NCBI GenBank assembly: GCA_021734395.1
Contig: JAIPJB010000002.1
Span: 62,001-126,000 of the forward strand
Length of the DNA: 64,000 nt
Reading direction: 5' to 3'
Origin: Candidatus Altimarinota bacterium
GTDB taxonomy: Bacteria; Patescibacteriota; Gracilibacteria; UBA4473
Each line of letters begins with the position of its first letter. Positions within the stretch are counted from its first letter, which is position 1. The notes under the pieces are model-generated. The model saw only the letters and a list, made by a program, of their open reading frames with translations. It did not search any database and was not told where the DNA came from. Made by a program: the position numbers and the translations under genes. This document shows, in pieces, positions 48,591 through 56,663 of this stretch.

Positions 48591-50000
48591 TCAGGAAAGA
48601 ACCTGAAGACTCTCATTTTTCACGCGTCGCTGAATACGCTCTTCGTGTTCGGGAAGCTCTCCATTGAGGATATATCCGTCTCGAGCACGAACTCGGGTCA
48701 AAACCTCTTTTCCTTTTAAGGGACGTCCAGAAAGAAAATACGTCTCGAAAAATTCTCGACTGCGCCCACCATTGAGATACAAACCATTTTCTTGTTTTTC
48801 TGAGGATTCGACCAAAATCTGAAGTTCCTTTCCGATAGATTTTTCTCGATACTCCCAAGACGTTTTTTTGATCAGATCATCAAATCGATGAAATCGATCT
48901 TTTTTGATTTCCAGAGGAACGAATTCTTTTTGCATCCTAGCTGCAGGGGTATTTCGTCGAGGAGAAAAAATCGCCGTGTAAGAGAAATCAAACTTCATTC
49001 TCTGAGCAAAGTTCAAAAGTTCCTGGAAATCTTCTTCGGTCTCTCCCGGAAATCCGACAATGATGTCAGTAGCGATCGTCACTCCTGGAATAGCTTGGCG
49101 AATACGGTGAATAATGTCTTCGTATTTTTCGATAGTGTAGTTGCGATTCATCGCACGAAGCATTCGATCCGATCCGTGCTGTACTGGCAAATGCACATAC
49201 GGACAGGATGTTTTCATTTCTGCTAAAGCAGAAATAACATCGTCCGTAAAATCCTGCGGATGAGGAGAAGTAAAACGCAGTCGAGACAATCCTTTTTCGT
49301 GGAGGGTATCAATTTTTCGGAGCAACTCCGCAAAGCATTTTTTTCCTTTCCACTTGTACGAATTAACATTTTGCCCCAGAAGCGTGATCTCCAGCGCTCC
49401 TCGCTCTACATGTTTCTTGCATTCGGAAAAAATGTCGTCCATGGGACGAGAGATCTCTCTTCCTCGGGTGTAGGGAACAATGCAGTACGTGCAAAATTTA
49501 TCGCACCCCTGCATGATCGGCACAAAAACCTGTGTTTTATTTTGTACAGACGGGACAATATCAAAATAATTCCGCTCGGGATCTAAACCCGGCTCCGCGC
49601 AACCCGATCCCGGACTCTGCAAGTATCCAGAGAAATCATGCTCAGGAAAAGAGGACTCGAGGAGTTTCGGAATGCGTGCGGTATCCTCAATCCGAAAAAC
49701 AAAGCCTATAGGATCGTACTGCAGTAATTCATCTCTAGAAGTGTGTCTGTCCCCCGTCTGGCGCACCATACATCCCGTCACCGCGATCAAAGCATGGGGG
49801 TGTTTTTTTTTCTGATTGACGATAAAGCCATACGCTTTGTCCTCTGATTTTTGTCGAACCGAACAGGTATTCACGATGATAACATCAGGATCTTTTTTTT
49901 CAGCCGGTTCAAATCCACACCGCTGCAAAACCGAAGCGACTCGCTCGGAATCAGAGTAATTCATCTGGCAACCAAAAGTCTGGATACTGTAGGTAGGCAT
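48591..50000 (-). CDS. miaB: tRNA-2-methylthio-N6-dimethylallyladenosine synthase
   Basis: 469 residues. Radical-SAM methylthiotransferase that modifies A37 of tRNAs. The N-terminal UPF0004 domain has FGCQMNYSDSERV, NTCSVRQKSEDKAYG and VTGCMVRQ (cluster Cys). The radical-SAM cluster is in QGCDKFCTYCIVPYTRGRE near 163-181. TRAM domain at the C-terminus (about 385-450). The order NTCSVR..., then CxxxCxxC of the FCTYC type, is MiaB rather than RimO or MtaB. It is a single gene; its start matches the usual MiaB N-terminus. Confidence 0.93.
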   Translation of the reverse strand: MPTYSIQTFGCQMNYSDSERVASVLQRCGFEPAEKKDPDVIIVNTCSVRQKSEDKAYGFIVNQKKKHPHALIAVTGCMVRQTGDRHTSRDELLQYDPIGFVFRIEDTARIPKLLESSFPEHDFSGYLQSPGSGCAEPGLDPERNYFDIVPSVQNKTQVFVPIMQGCDKFCTYCIVPYTRGREISRPMDDIFSECKKHVERGALEITLLGQNVNSYKWKGKKCFAELLRKIDTLHEKGLSRLRFTSPHPQDFTDDVISALAEMKTSCPYVHLPVQHGSDRMLRAMNRNYTIEKYEDIIHRIRQAIPGVTIATDIIVGFPGETEEDFQELLNFAQRMKFDFSYTAIFSPRRNTPAARMQKEFVPLEIKKDRFHRFDDLIKKTSWEYREKSIGKELQILVESSEKQENGLYLNGGRSREFFETYFLSGRPLKGKEVLTRVRARDGYILNGELPEHEERIQRRVKNESLQVLS

Positions 50001-50100
50001 GCGCGCCCCATGGTGCTGAATTTGTGAAAAAAATCAAACACCTCTTTCGTATTCGAACTTTGGGATTTGAGAGTTCGAATCCAAATACTTAAAAAAATAT

Positions 50101-50128
50101 TTGCCAAAAAATAATTTCCTCGTAAAAT
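50101..50128 (+). promoter_or_regulatory. Probable promoter of the secreted Asn-rich protein gene
   Basis: TTGCCA at 50101-50106, 16-nt spacer, TAAAAT at 50123-50128. The transcript would carry a leader of about 335 nt before the ATG at 50471. Confidence 0.5.
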
Positions 50129-50235
50129 ATATATCAGTTTGCTTTCTGACGAAATCCGAAAGGATATTCTGTCAGGAGAAACGGATCTTTTACACGACGA
50201 CTTCTTTTTGGAAAATAAGACTGGAAACGGAAGGC

Positions 50236-50328
50236 GTGAGTATTCAAAAAATTTTGAAGATTTTCTTCTTCTGTTTCCTGATTTTATATTTTATTCATTT
50301 GGCTATCCCCCTCACCTTAGGAAAGTGA
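50236..50328 (+). CDS. Possible hydrophobic leader peptide
   Basis: GTG at 50236 opens a 30-codon frame: a basic start (SIQKILK), a long hydrophobic stretch of Phe, Leu and Ile, then LAIPLTLGK and a TGA at 50326-50328. GGAAGG stands just before the start, too close for an ideal ribosome site. It lies wholly in the long leader and its end overlaps the first hairpin of the structured segment, so a regulatory or toxin-like peptide is possible. Low certainty. Confidence 0.25.
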   Translation: MSIQKILKIFFFCFLILYFIHLAIPLTLGK

Positions 50329-50428
50329 AGGCATTACGCAACTATCACTCACGAGAGAAAGCCGTGAGGAACCTGTCCAGCCAGCAAGCTGTGCCCGGGT
50401 CTGTCTCAATCTTATGAATAGAGACAGA
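50311..50428 (+). promoter_or_regulatory. Structured leader segment, unassigned regulatory RNA candidate
   Basis: A GC-rich block inside an AT-rich leader. Helices: CCTCAC with GTGAAGG (50310-50332), a perfect 6-bp hairpin CTCACG/CGTGAG (50348-50368), CAGC/GCTG (50378-50391), and an 8-bp hairpin TCTGTCTC/GAGACAGA (50400-50407 with 50421-50428) whose 5' part can also join the GGG upstream. It ends 42 nt before the ATG. Cyclic-di-GMP-I, ydaO, cobalamin and T-box consensus elements were looked for and not found. Could be a riboswitch or protein-bound leader. Confidence 0.4.
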
Positions 50429-50470
50429 TAAAAATATATTCATTCATAAACTAAAAAAAGGAAAAACATC

Positions 50471-51010
50471 ATGAAACGGTTAAAAAATGGAACATCCTAT
50501 CTGTTGATGTTCGCGATCTTAGCAATTATGGTCACAATGACTTTAAACGCGAACACAGAAAATACGGTAACTCAGAACGACGAAGTAAAGGTCGTATTAA
50601 ATGCTAATACGGACATGGTTGAAGCGGAAAGCATTTCTATTATTGACGGTACTGCAGCTAATATGGTTCAAAGGAACCAGGTAAACATCAGCTATGAAGA
50701 CAATGTGATGAATACGGAGGCGGCTATTGCCACGCTCCGGGTAAATCAGAACTCCGACTCAAACTTAAACTTGAATATGACGGACAACAATGCCGTTAGT
50801 GCTGAAGTAAACAATACCGATAAGTTAAGCGAAACAAACTATCTCTATTGCAATTGGGCCGGCGGGCTAGAAAACGCAAATGCAAATCAGGCTTATACAT
50901 ACTTGATGAATGATGACTCCCGGCAGCGGTTAAATAACTCAGCAAAAAATTGGACAAATGCTTGGGATATTAACGCCGCTAATCACAATATGGTAAACAG
51001 AATCTGCTAA
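50471..51010 (+). CDS. Secreted Asn-rich protein of unknown function
   Basis: 179 residues. A signal peptide (about 1-27: basic start, hydrophobic LLMFAILAIMVTMTL, then NA) leads to a mature protein unusually rich in Asn, Thr, Ala and Asp with few charges. Repeated short beta-like segments (VVLNANTDMVEAESISI, ATLRVNQNSDSNLNLNM) suggest a secreted beta-rich or fibril-like protein. Two Cys only (near 127 and at the C-terminal end, NRIC), which could form a disulfide. The gene stands alone with a 335-nt structured leader and a hairpin terminator downstream. No family recognised. Confidence 0.7.
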   Translation: MKRLKNGTSYLLMFAILAIMVTMTLNANTENTVTQNDEVKVVLNANTDMVEAESISIIDGTAANMVQRNQVNISYEDNVMNTEAAIATLRVNQNSDSNLNLNMTDNNAVSAEVNNTDKLSETNYLYCNWAGGLENANANQAYTYLMNDDSRQRLNNSAKNWTNAWDINAANHNMVNRIC

Positions 51011-51050
51011 CTTAGCGCTCTCTTAGATTGGAATACTTATCTTCCATGCT

Positions 51051-51074
51051 CCCCTGCCATTATTTTGGCAGGGG
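51051..51074 (+). terminator. Hairpin terminator after the secreted protein gene
   Basis: Perfect 9-bp stem CCCCTGCCA/TGGCAGGGG (51051-51059 with 51066-51074), loop TTATTT. It is 41 nt after the stop. The run after it is GG TATAAAT rather than T, so efficiency is unsure. Confidence 0.6.
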
Positions 51075-51138
51075 GGTATAAATAAAGAAGTCGTCGTCTT
51101 TTTTTCTCTAAATTTTGAGATTCGGAGATTTTTATTAT

Positions 51139-51235
51139 TGTCATCGCGAATCCCGCAATAGCGGGATGTGGCGATCTCTTTCGCACAACAAAAAAAGATT
51201 GCCGCGTTCTCGCTTTGCTCGTCCTCGCAATGACA
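51139..51235. repeat. MITE/REP-like element next to prs 3' end
   Basis: Ends are inverted repeats with one mismatch: TGTCATCGCGA at 51139-51149 and TCGCAATGACA at 51225-51235. Inside are an ATCCCGCAATAGCGGGAT hairpin and an AGATTGCCGC segment. The right end is 2 nt from the prs stop codon. A related element lies at 61835-61937, again 2 nt from the stop of a minus-strand gene (tyrS). Confidence 0.7.
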
Positions 51236-51237
51236 GG

Positions 51238-52185
51238 CTAGAAATACAGCTTCGACACCGACTTGTGCTCGACCACATTGCGCACCACTCCCGAAAAAAG
51301 TGGCGTCATGGAAATCGTGTTGAAATTTTTGGGCTTTTTCTCGACAGGCAGACTGTCGGTAAAGACACATTCTTTGATCTTTGCAGCCTCTAGATTTTTC
51401 TGTGCATCACCGGATAAAATCGCATGCGTCGCACAGAGATAAATGTCTTTTTTGGATCCCTGAGCCAAGAGTGCCTGAGCCGCGCCAATAACCGATCCCC
51501 CAGTGTCCACCATGTCGTCTACAATGATCGGTGTTTTGTTTTCAATATCTCCGATCACATGCGTGACTTCTGATTTATTATGGGCAGGACGCTGCTTGTG
51601 CAAAATCGCCAGCCCCGCCCCCAATTCATCCGCAAATTTTTTGGCGTCTTTGGCGCCCCCCGCATCGGGAGAAACAACGACTGGATCGGAAATATTTTTT
51701 TTCTTGAAGTATTGTACCAGCTCTTTTCGAGGATTGAGATTGTCGACCGGACAGTCAAAAAATCCCTGAATCTGATCCGAATGCAAGTGCATCGTGATCA
51801 CATGATCCGCTCCCGCCCCCTGTATCATCTGCGCAAAAAGTTTCGCGGAAATGCCTTCTCTGGGAGCATGAATCTTATCCTGTCGAGAATACGCAAAGTA
51901 GGGCAAAATCACATGAACGCTTTTGGCAAAACTCTGCTTTGCCGCATCAATCATGAGAAGAAGTTCTATCAGATCATTATTCATCTGTCCTGTGCGGCAA
52001 GTCTGCACCAAAAAGACTTCTTGCCCACGAAACGTTTCGTCGTACTTTACATAGGTTTCTCCGCAGGAAAAACGCTTGATCGTCACTTTCCCCAATTGTG
52101 TTTTTAGGTGATCAGCGATAGCCTGAGCAAAGACAGGATGACTGGAGCCGGAAAAGATCTTAAATTCTTGTTTCATCGTGCTCAT
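51238..52185 (-). CDS. prs: Ribose-phosphate pyrophosphokinase
   Basis: 315 residues from the ATG at 52185 (52176 is an alternative; a further ATG/GTG at 52263 has no support). Makes PRPP from ribose-5-phosphate and ATP for nucleotides, His and Trp. KIFSGSSHPVFAQAIADHL at the start, PYFAYSRQDKIHAPREGISAKL near 98-119, VVVSPDAGGAKDAKKFADEL near 166-185 and the PRPP loop PIIVDDMVDTGGSVIGAA near 230-247 are complete. It sits with the pentose-phosphate genes in metabolism but is a separate transcript, divergent from a glycosyltransferase. Confidence 0.95.
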   Translation of the reverse strand: MSTMKQEFKIFSGSSHPVFAQAIADHLKTQLGKVTIKRFSCGETYVKYDETFRGQEVFLVQTCRTGQMNNDLIELLLMIDAAKQSFAKSVHVILPYFAYSRQDKIHAPREGISAKLFAQMIQGAGADHVITMHLHSDQIQGFFDCPVDNLNPRKELVQYFKKKNISDPVVVSPDAGGAKDAKKFADELGAGLAILHKQRPAHNKSEVTHVIGDIENKTPIIVDDMVDTGGSVIGAAQALLAQGSKKDIYLCATHAILSGDAQKNLEAAKIKECVFTDSLPVEKKPKNFNTISMTPLFSGVVRNVVEHKSVSKLYF

Positions 52186-52222
52186 TTTGCGAAATTTAAG
52201 GGGATTTGTAAACTCATACCAT

Positions 52223-53014
52223 ATGAAAAAGAAAAAAATTGAACTTTCCTTGGTGACCGTCAACTATGGAACGTCGGAAAAAATACAAAAACTCTTCGAT
52301 TCTCTCAAAAAATACGCGGGAAATATCGAATGGGAATGGATCATTGTGGATAATAATTCCGCGCACAATGATGCCGAAAAAATAGAACATTGTATTGCAC
52401 AAGAATCATCCATTCATCTTCTCAAGCTCCAAGAAAATATTGGATTTGGAAAAGCAAATGATGAAGCGGTGCGATTTGCTCAAGGAGAATATATCGGATT
52501 CATCAACCCAGACATACAGATTCAGCCGAATTGTCTGGAGGAATTGTTATCTTTTCTCGTGCATCATTCACGCGTCGGCATCATCACTCCTGCACTTCAA
52601 TCACCACAGGGGAATTTTTTGGAAAATACGTGGGATTTTCCGACATTTTGGTCACTTATCAAAAAAAGACTTTTTGCCCGAAAACAAAAAAAAGTTCCTA
52701 CTTCTGACCCTCATTCTGTTGCCTGGGCGCAAGGATCATTTCTCATCATCAGTCAAAAACTTTTTCGAAAACTGGGAGGATTTGATCCGCGATTTTTTCT
52801 CTTTTTCGAAGACACAGACTTGTGCCGAAGATGTTGGGAGGCCGGACATCAGGTGGTACAAATCCCCACAGCTCGAGCTTTTCATTCTGAGCATCGATTG
52901 TCAGGAAAAGATATTTTTCGATCATTCCTGCGGAAAACCTTTTGGATTCATGTGCTCTCTATGATTCAATACTTTTGGAAATGGCGCGGAAAGAAAAAAC
53001 CAAACATTTTTTAA
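52223..53014 (+). CDS. Family 2 glycosyltransferase (rhamnosyltransferase-like)
   Basis: 263 residues from the ATG at 52223 (an upstream frame to 52178 runs through the intergenic space). GT-A fold: LSLVTVNYGTSEKIQKLFDSL, WIIVDNNSAHND, GFGKANDEAVRFAQGEYIGFINPDIQIQ (DxD-type NPD near 92), QGSFLIISQKLFRKLGGFDPRFFLFFEDTDLCRRCWEAG near 180-220. This is the WbbL/rhamnosyltransferase-like branch. The basic C-terminus (KWRGKKKPN) suggests membrane contact. Single gene, next to prs (divergent). Acceptor unknown. Confidence 0.9.
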   Translation: MKKKKIELSLVTVNYGTSEKIQKLFDSLKKYAGNIEWEWIIVDNNSAHNDAEKIEHCIAQESSIHLLKLQENIGFGKANDEAVRFAQGEYIGFINPDIQIQPNCLEELLSFLVHHSRVGIITPALQSPQGNFLENTWDFPTFWSLIKKRLFARKQKKVPTSDPHSVAWAQGSFLIISQKLFRKLGGFDPRFFLFFEDTDLCRRCWEAGHQVVQIPTARAFHSEHRLSGKDIFRSFLRKTFWIHVLSMIQYFWKWRGKKKPNIF

Positions 53015-53023
53015 ATTTCTTTT

Positions 53024-53052
53024 TTGTCATTCCCGCGAAGGCGGGAATCCAT
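53024..53052. repeat. Short GC-hairpin repeat (GTCATTCCCGC type)
   Basis: Perfect 8-bp stem ATTCCCGC/GCGGGAAT (53029-53036 with 53041-53048), loop GAAG, preceded by TTTTTTGTC. It follows the glycosyltransferase stop and could end the transcript. It shares the GTCAT-hairpin style with the elements at 51.1 and 61.8 kb. Confidence 0.6.
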
Positions 53053-53099
53053 AGCTTCTATTCTTCAAAAATCTACACAACGACAATATTCCTTAAACC

Positions 53100-53969
53100 A
53101 TGAAAATCGCCGATACTCATACTCATCTTTATTTCACGTCTTTTGATCGGGATCGCGAAAAGGTCGTTCAACGAAATAAAAAATCAGGAGTTGAGCTGGA
53201 AATACAAATTGGCGTAGATGAAGTCAGTAGTATCGCCGCTCTTGAACTCGCAAAAAATTACAATCACATATACTGCACACTTGGTGTCCATCCCTGCGAT
53301 GTAGAGACCTGTTTTTCTCCGAATCCGGATTATATTCCTCGCGACTTCAAGAAATATAAACGAAAAGCCCATAACTTTGACGAACTCTTTCAACTCTTTG
53401 AACACCTGACAGAACAATATCCCGAAAAAATCGTGGGATTCGGCGAAACAGGATTTGATTTGTATCACCAGAATACGCCTGAACTTTTAGAGCTGCAGAA
53501 AAATATTTTTCGGCGTCATATCGCCCTCGCTAAAAAATTTGGGAAGCCCGTTGTCATTCACAACCGCAATAGCCGAGAACAAATGATTCAATTTCTGGAA
53601 ATTGAATTTGATTACAAGAGCTCCGATTCAAAAGTAAAAGGAATTATTCACTGTTTTAGCGAAGACACGGAATATGCTGAATTAATGACACAAAAATACG
53701 GATTCTTTTTGGGAATTGGCGGAGTAGCAACCTACCCGCAGAGCGAAAAAATTCGAGAAGCGATCAAAGCTACTCCGATTGAATTTCTCCTCACCGAAAC
53801 CGATGCGCCCTTTCTTACTCCCCAAAAAGCAAAACAACAACACAAGCGAAATGAATCTTCCTTTCTTCCGGAAGTCATTCAATTGATCGCCGAACTCAAA
53901 AAAATACCGAAAAAAGAATGCAGTGAAATACTGTTTTCCAACGCCAAAAAAGTTTTTGGCATAAAATAA
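53100..53969 (+). CDS. tatD: TatD-family metal-dependent DNase
   Basis: 289 residues, slightly longer than E. coli TatD (260). TIM-barrel nuclease with metal ligands visible: IADTHTHLYF near 3-12, GFGETGFDLYHQ near 119-130, VVIHNRNSREQMIQFL near 153-168, GIIHCFSEDTEY near 180-191 and TETDAPFLTPQ near 234-244. An insertion with SPNPDYIPRDFKKYKRKAHN (about 76-95) explains the extra length. Role: DNA or tRNA quality control. Followed by a strong terminator. Confidence 0.93.
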   Translation: MKIADTHTHLYFTSFDRDREKVVQRNKKSGVELEIQIGVDEVSSIAALELAKNYNHIYCTLGVHPCDVETCFSPNPDYIPRDFKKYKRKAHNFDELFQLFEHLTEQYPEKIVGFGETGFDLYHQNTPELLELQKNIFRRHIALAKKFGKPVVIHNRNSREQMIQFLEIEFDYKSSDSKVKGIIHCFSEDTEYAELMTQKYGFFLGIGGVATYPQSEKIREAIKATPIEFLLTETDAPFLTPQKAKQQHKRNESSFLPEVIQLIAELKKIPKKECSEILFSNAKKVFGIK

Positions 53970-54002
53970 AAGAGTCTTCCGACAAAGCAGAAGACTCTTT
54001 TT
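53969..54002 (+). terminator. Bidirectional intrinsic terminator
   Basis: Perfect 11-bp stem AAAGAGTCTTC/GAAGACTCTTT (53969-53979 with 53990-54000) and T/A runs on both sides. It separates tatD from the convergent doxX gene. Confidence 0.85.
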
Positions 54003-54015
54003 GAAGATAAAAATA

Positions 54016-54492
54016 TTATTTTTTGGTATCACATTTCTCCGCACTCTTGCAGCCCGTAATACCCAAAGGACACAGGGGATAAGTCACCCAAAGAGCCACC
54101 AAGCCCAGAGTCGCCAAAACCTGAAAGAAAAGTTGTACGATATTCGTCCCTGCCCATTGATCGGTTGCGGCGGGGAGATGAACGCCCAAAAGAGCAACAA
54201 CCGAAATAACAAAAAGACCGAGAACTGAAATTTTGTAGAGTGGTTTGGGAACTATTTTCCCCAGCAGGATAAAAAGGCCGCCCAAAACTTCAAACAGAAC
54301 AACAAGCCAAGCAGCGACAAGCCCGGCTGTACCAGTCAGTCCGACCATGCCTTCGAGCATACCCGCAAAATTTTCGACTCCTCCGAGCCATTTATCGATA
54401 CCAGGAAGGAGAAAAAGAAGTCCCACGCCTATTCGAACAAGAAATAAAGCAAGCGCCGGATTATGACAACAGCAACAAGATTTTTCTTTCAT
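54016..54492 (-). CDS. DoxX-family membrane protein
   Basis: 158 residues, four helices (about 12-32, 60-82, 88-108, 120-140). RIGVGLLFLLPGIDKWLGG and the small-residue pattern of helices 2-4 match DoxX, part of quinone/oxidase or thiol-redox systems in other bacteria. A Cys cluster (CCCC near 6-9) at the start and CPLGITGCKSAEKC at the end add seven Cys, which suggests redox or metal chemistry. Single gene. Exact role unknown. Confidence 0.85.
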   Translation of the reverse strand: MKEKSCCCCHNPALALFLVRIGVGLLFLLPGIDKWLGGVENFAGMLEGMVGLTGTAGLVAAWLVVLFEVLGGLFILLGKIVPKPLYKISVLGLFVISVVALLGVHLPAATDQWAGTNIVQLFFQVLATLGLVALWVTYPLCPLGITGCKSAEKCDTKK

Positions 54493-54564
54493 GATACAGA
54501 AAGGTTAAAAAACAAAAGAAAGTATGATTATTGTAGAGGAAGCCGCTATGAATACAAAAATCTT

Positions 54565-55218
54565 TTAGGAATCCAGGTAACAAAATATCGCATCTGGATA
54601 ATCTAATATTTTCCGAGCGGGATACTGATGGAAATCTGTTTGCGGATCTGTACAACGAGTAAATACTTCTTTCTTTTCTTGTCCCCGCACAAGAACTAAA
54701 ATCGTTCTACTGCGTTGAATCGCTGGGAATGTCAGTGTCATTCTTTTTCGAACAGCGAATTGATCCGTATATGTGACGGCTGTAAGTTTTTTCGATTCAT
54801 CAAGCACTGTTGAATCCGGGAACAGAGAAGCCGTATGTCCATCCGGTCCCATACCTAAAACCGTGACATCAAAAAAATATCCGTCCTCATCGAGAGATAA
54901 TTGCTCTTCATAAGAAGCAATACTCGCTTTGGGAGTATTTAAAACAGGGAAAAAAAATTGTTTTCCTGATGAATCTTTCAGCTTTTCTCTGAACAATCGA
55001 GCGTTATTTTCTGGATGATCAGAGGAAACAAATCGCTCATCGGTCTGAAAAAATTCCCATTTTGAAGTATCCAGAGCGGCTTTCTGCCAAGCATCAATGA
55101 TATCTGCTGCACTTCCCCCACTGAGTGCTACGCGCAATTTTTTCCCAGAAAGAAACGGTTCTCGTGCTTTTTCCCAAAATATGTCTGAATCTGAAAAACG
55201 AAATATTTGCGCATTCAT
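54565..55218 (-). CDS. pgl: 6-phosphogluconolactonase
   Basis: 217 residues, SugarP_isomerase/Pgl (DevB) type. KLRVALSGGSAADIIDAW near 27-44, WEFFQTDERFVSSDHPENNARLF near 54-76, LGMGPDGHTASLFPDS near 125-140 and MTLTFPAIQRSRTILVLVRGQEKK. Opens the lactone made by Zwf. Last gene of the pentose-phosphate operon; its ATG overlaps the zwf stop by 4 nt, which fits the pathway order. Confidence 0.95.
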   Translation of the reverse strand: MNAQIFRFSDSDIFWEKAREPFLSGKKLRVALSGGSAADIIDAWQKAALDTSKWEFFQTDERFVSSDHPENNARLFREKLKDSSGKQFFFPVLNTPKASIASYEEQLSLDEDGYFFDVTVLGMGPDGHTASLFPDSTVLDESKKLTAVTYTDQFAVRKRMTLTFPAIQRSRTILVLVRGQEKKEVFTRCTDPQTDFHQYPARKILDYPDAIFCYLDS

Positions 55219-56663
55219 TTGTTACCGTTTTGCTCATGAATATCATACCATCGAAAAGGAGTGCCCTCCATCAGCAACGTTTGGGATTCGGGGCCAGAAC
55301 TACCAGCCAGATACTGTACTGGTTTTCTTTTTTGTTCTTCTAAAAAATGATCGACTGCATCGATTAATTGCCACGAAGCCAGAATTTCTGAAAAACTCAG
55401 AAAATGCATTTTTTCATTCCGAATCACATCCAAAAGCAAGAGTCCGTGCTCAGGCAAACAGTAATCCCCCTGGCAGGCAATAGATTCACTGGCACCAATT
55501 TCTCCCAAGCGTGCGGTCGCTCCGTCTTCATCGAGTAATTTGATATGAATTTTTTCGTCTGGATACAGCTCGATGACAACTCGATTCGGCTCGTGATCAG
55601 AAGATTGAAATTCAAATTTTTTGAGCTCAAGAGTGATGTAGGTATTTTTACTCGACAGCTTTTTTCCAGCGCGCAAAAAAATCGGAACCCCGTACCAGCT
55701 TTCACGATTGATCTGCAATCGAAGAGCGACGAATGTGGGAGTTTCCGAATCTTTCACTTTCGCACTCTGCTTTTTATATCCTTCATATTGCCCAAGACAA
55801 ATAGAACTTTTTTCAGGAGAAAACTCGAGTGCGGAAAGAACTGCTGATTTTTCTTTTTGGATACTGCTGGTGTCTTTTTTGATAGGAATTGACATAGTCG
55901 TGAGCGCCAGCATCTGGAGCATATGAGACTGAATCATATCCTTGAGAGTTCCTACCTGATCAAAATAATCCAAACGATGCTCCACTCCTACTGATTCCAA
56001 AGCGGAAATTTGAATATTGGCAACTTCTCTCCCCTTCAGCATAAGATTGAGAATCCGATTCATATGCCGCAGAGGAATAAGGCTTCGAACGGCCTTTTTT
56101 CCGAGATAATGATCCAGCAAATATATCTGATCTTCTTCAAAATACTGCCCAATAAAATGAAACAAATGCCGAGCAGAATGTTCATCGCGACCGAATGGTT
56201 TTTCCAAAACCAGTCGTATATCGTCACTTTGAGAGTCGCGAATGCGAGCGAGATTTTGGACAATGGGTTCAAAAATCGTTGGAGGAACTGAAAAATAAGC
56301 CACATGCATGTATTTCCTTTTTTGCGTCAGGGAATAACAAAATTCTTTATATCTCTGAAAATCTTCTTCTTGGTCGTACTGCCCAGAAAAATAAAATACA
56401 TGATTCAAAAGTTCCTTTAGTACTTTTTCTTGATGTTCATTTAGTTTTTTCTTCTTACTTTTTCGAACAGAATCCTCAAAAAAATTTCGGAAATCTTCTG
56501 TTTTTTTTATGGTTCGGGCATAGCCTACAATCCAAAATTTTTGAGGAAATCGTTTTTGTTCGGCGAGGGCAAAAAGCGCCGGAAAAATTTTGAGCTGAGC
56601 CAGATCTCCGGAAGCCCCGAAAATCGTAAACACAAATGATTCTTGAATGCGATAAATTTTCAT
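55215..56663 (-). CDS. zwf: Glucose-6-phosphate 1-dehydrogenase
   Basis: 482 residues. Oxidises glucose-6-phosphate with NADP. FTIFGASGDLAQLKIFPALFALAEQ (NADP site) near 12-36, RLVLEKPFGRDEHSARHL near 150-167, DHYLGKKAVRSLIPLRH near 183-199 with the catalytic His-containing segment VGVEHRLDYFDQVGTLKDMIQSHMLQ near 225-250. The usual DHYLGKE reads DHYLGKK. All parts are present; length is normal. Start overlaps the gnd stop (ATGA). Confidence 0.96.
   Translation of the reverse strand: MKIYRIQESFVFTIFGASGDLAQLKIFPALFALAEQKRFPQKFWIVGYARTIKKTEDFRNFFEDSVRKSKKKKLNEHQEKVLKELLNHVFYFSGQYDQEEDFQRYKEFCYSLTQKRKYMHVAYFSVPPTIFEPIVQNLARIRDSQSDDIRLVLEKPFGRDEHSARHLFHFIGQYFEEDQIYLLDHYLGKKAVRSLIPLRHMNRILNLMLKGREVANIQISALESVGVEHRLDYFDQVGTLKDMIQSHMLQMLALTTMSIPIKKDTSSIQKEKSAVLSALEFSPEKSSICLGQYEGYKKQSAKVKDSETPTFVALRLQINRESWYGVPIFLRAGKKLSSKNTYITLELKKFEFQSSDHEPNRVVIELYPDEKIHIKLLDEDGATARLGEIGASESIACQGDYCLPEHGLLLLDVIRNEKMHFLSFSEILASWQLIDAVDHFLEEQKRKPVQYLAGSSGPESQTLLMEGTPFRWYDIHEQNGNK

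Noticed and set aside
50300-50430. Cyclic-di-GMP-I or ydaO-type riboswitch upstream of the secreted protein
   Set aside because: ACGCAA and GAGGAACC fragments occur, but the required flanking pairs and order are missing; only an unassigned leader can be supported.
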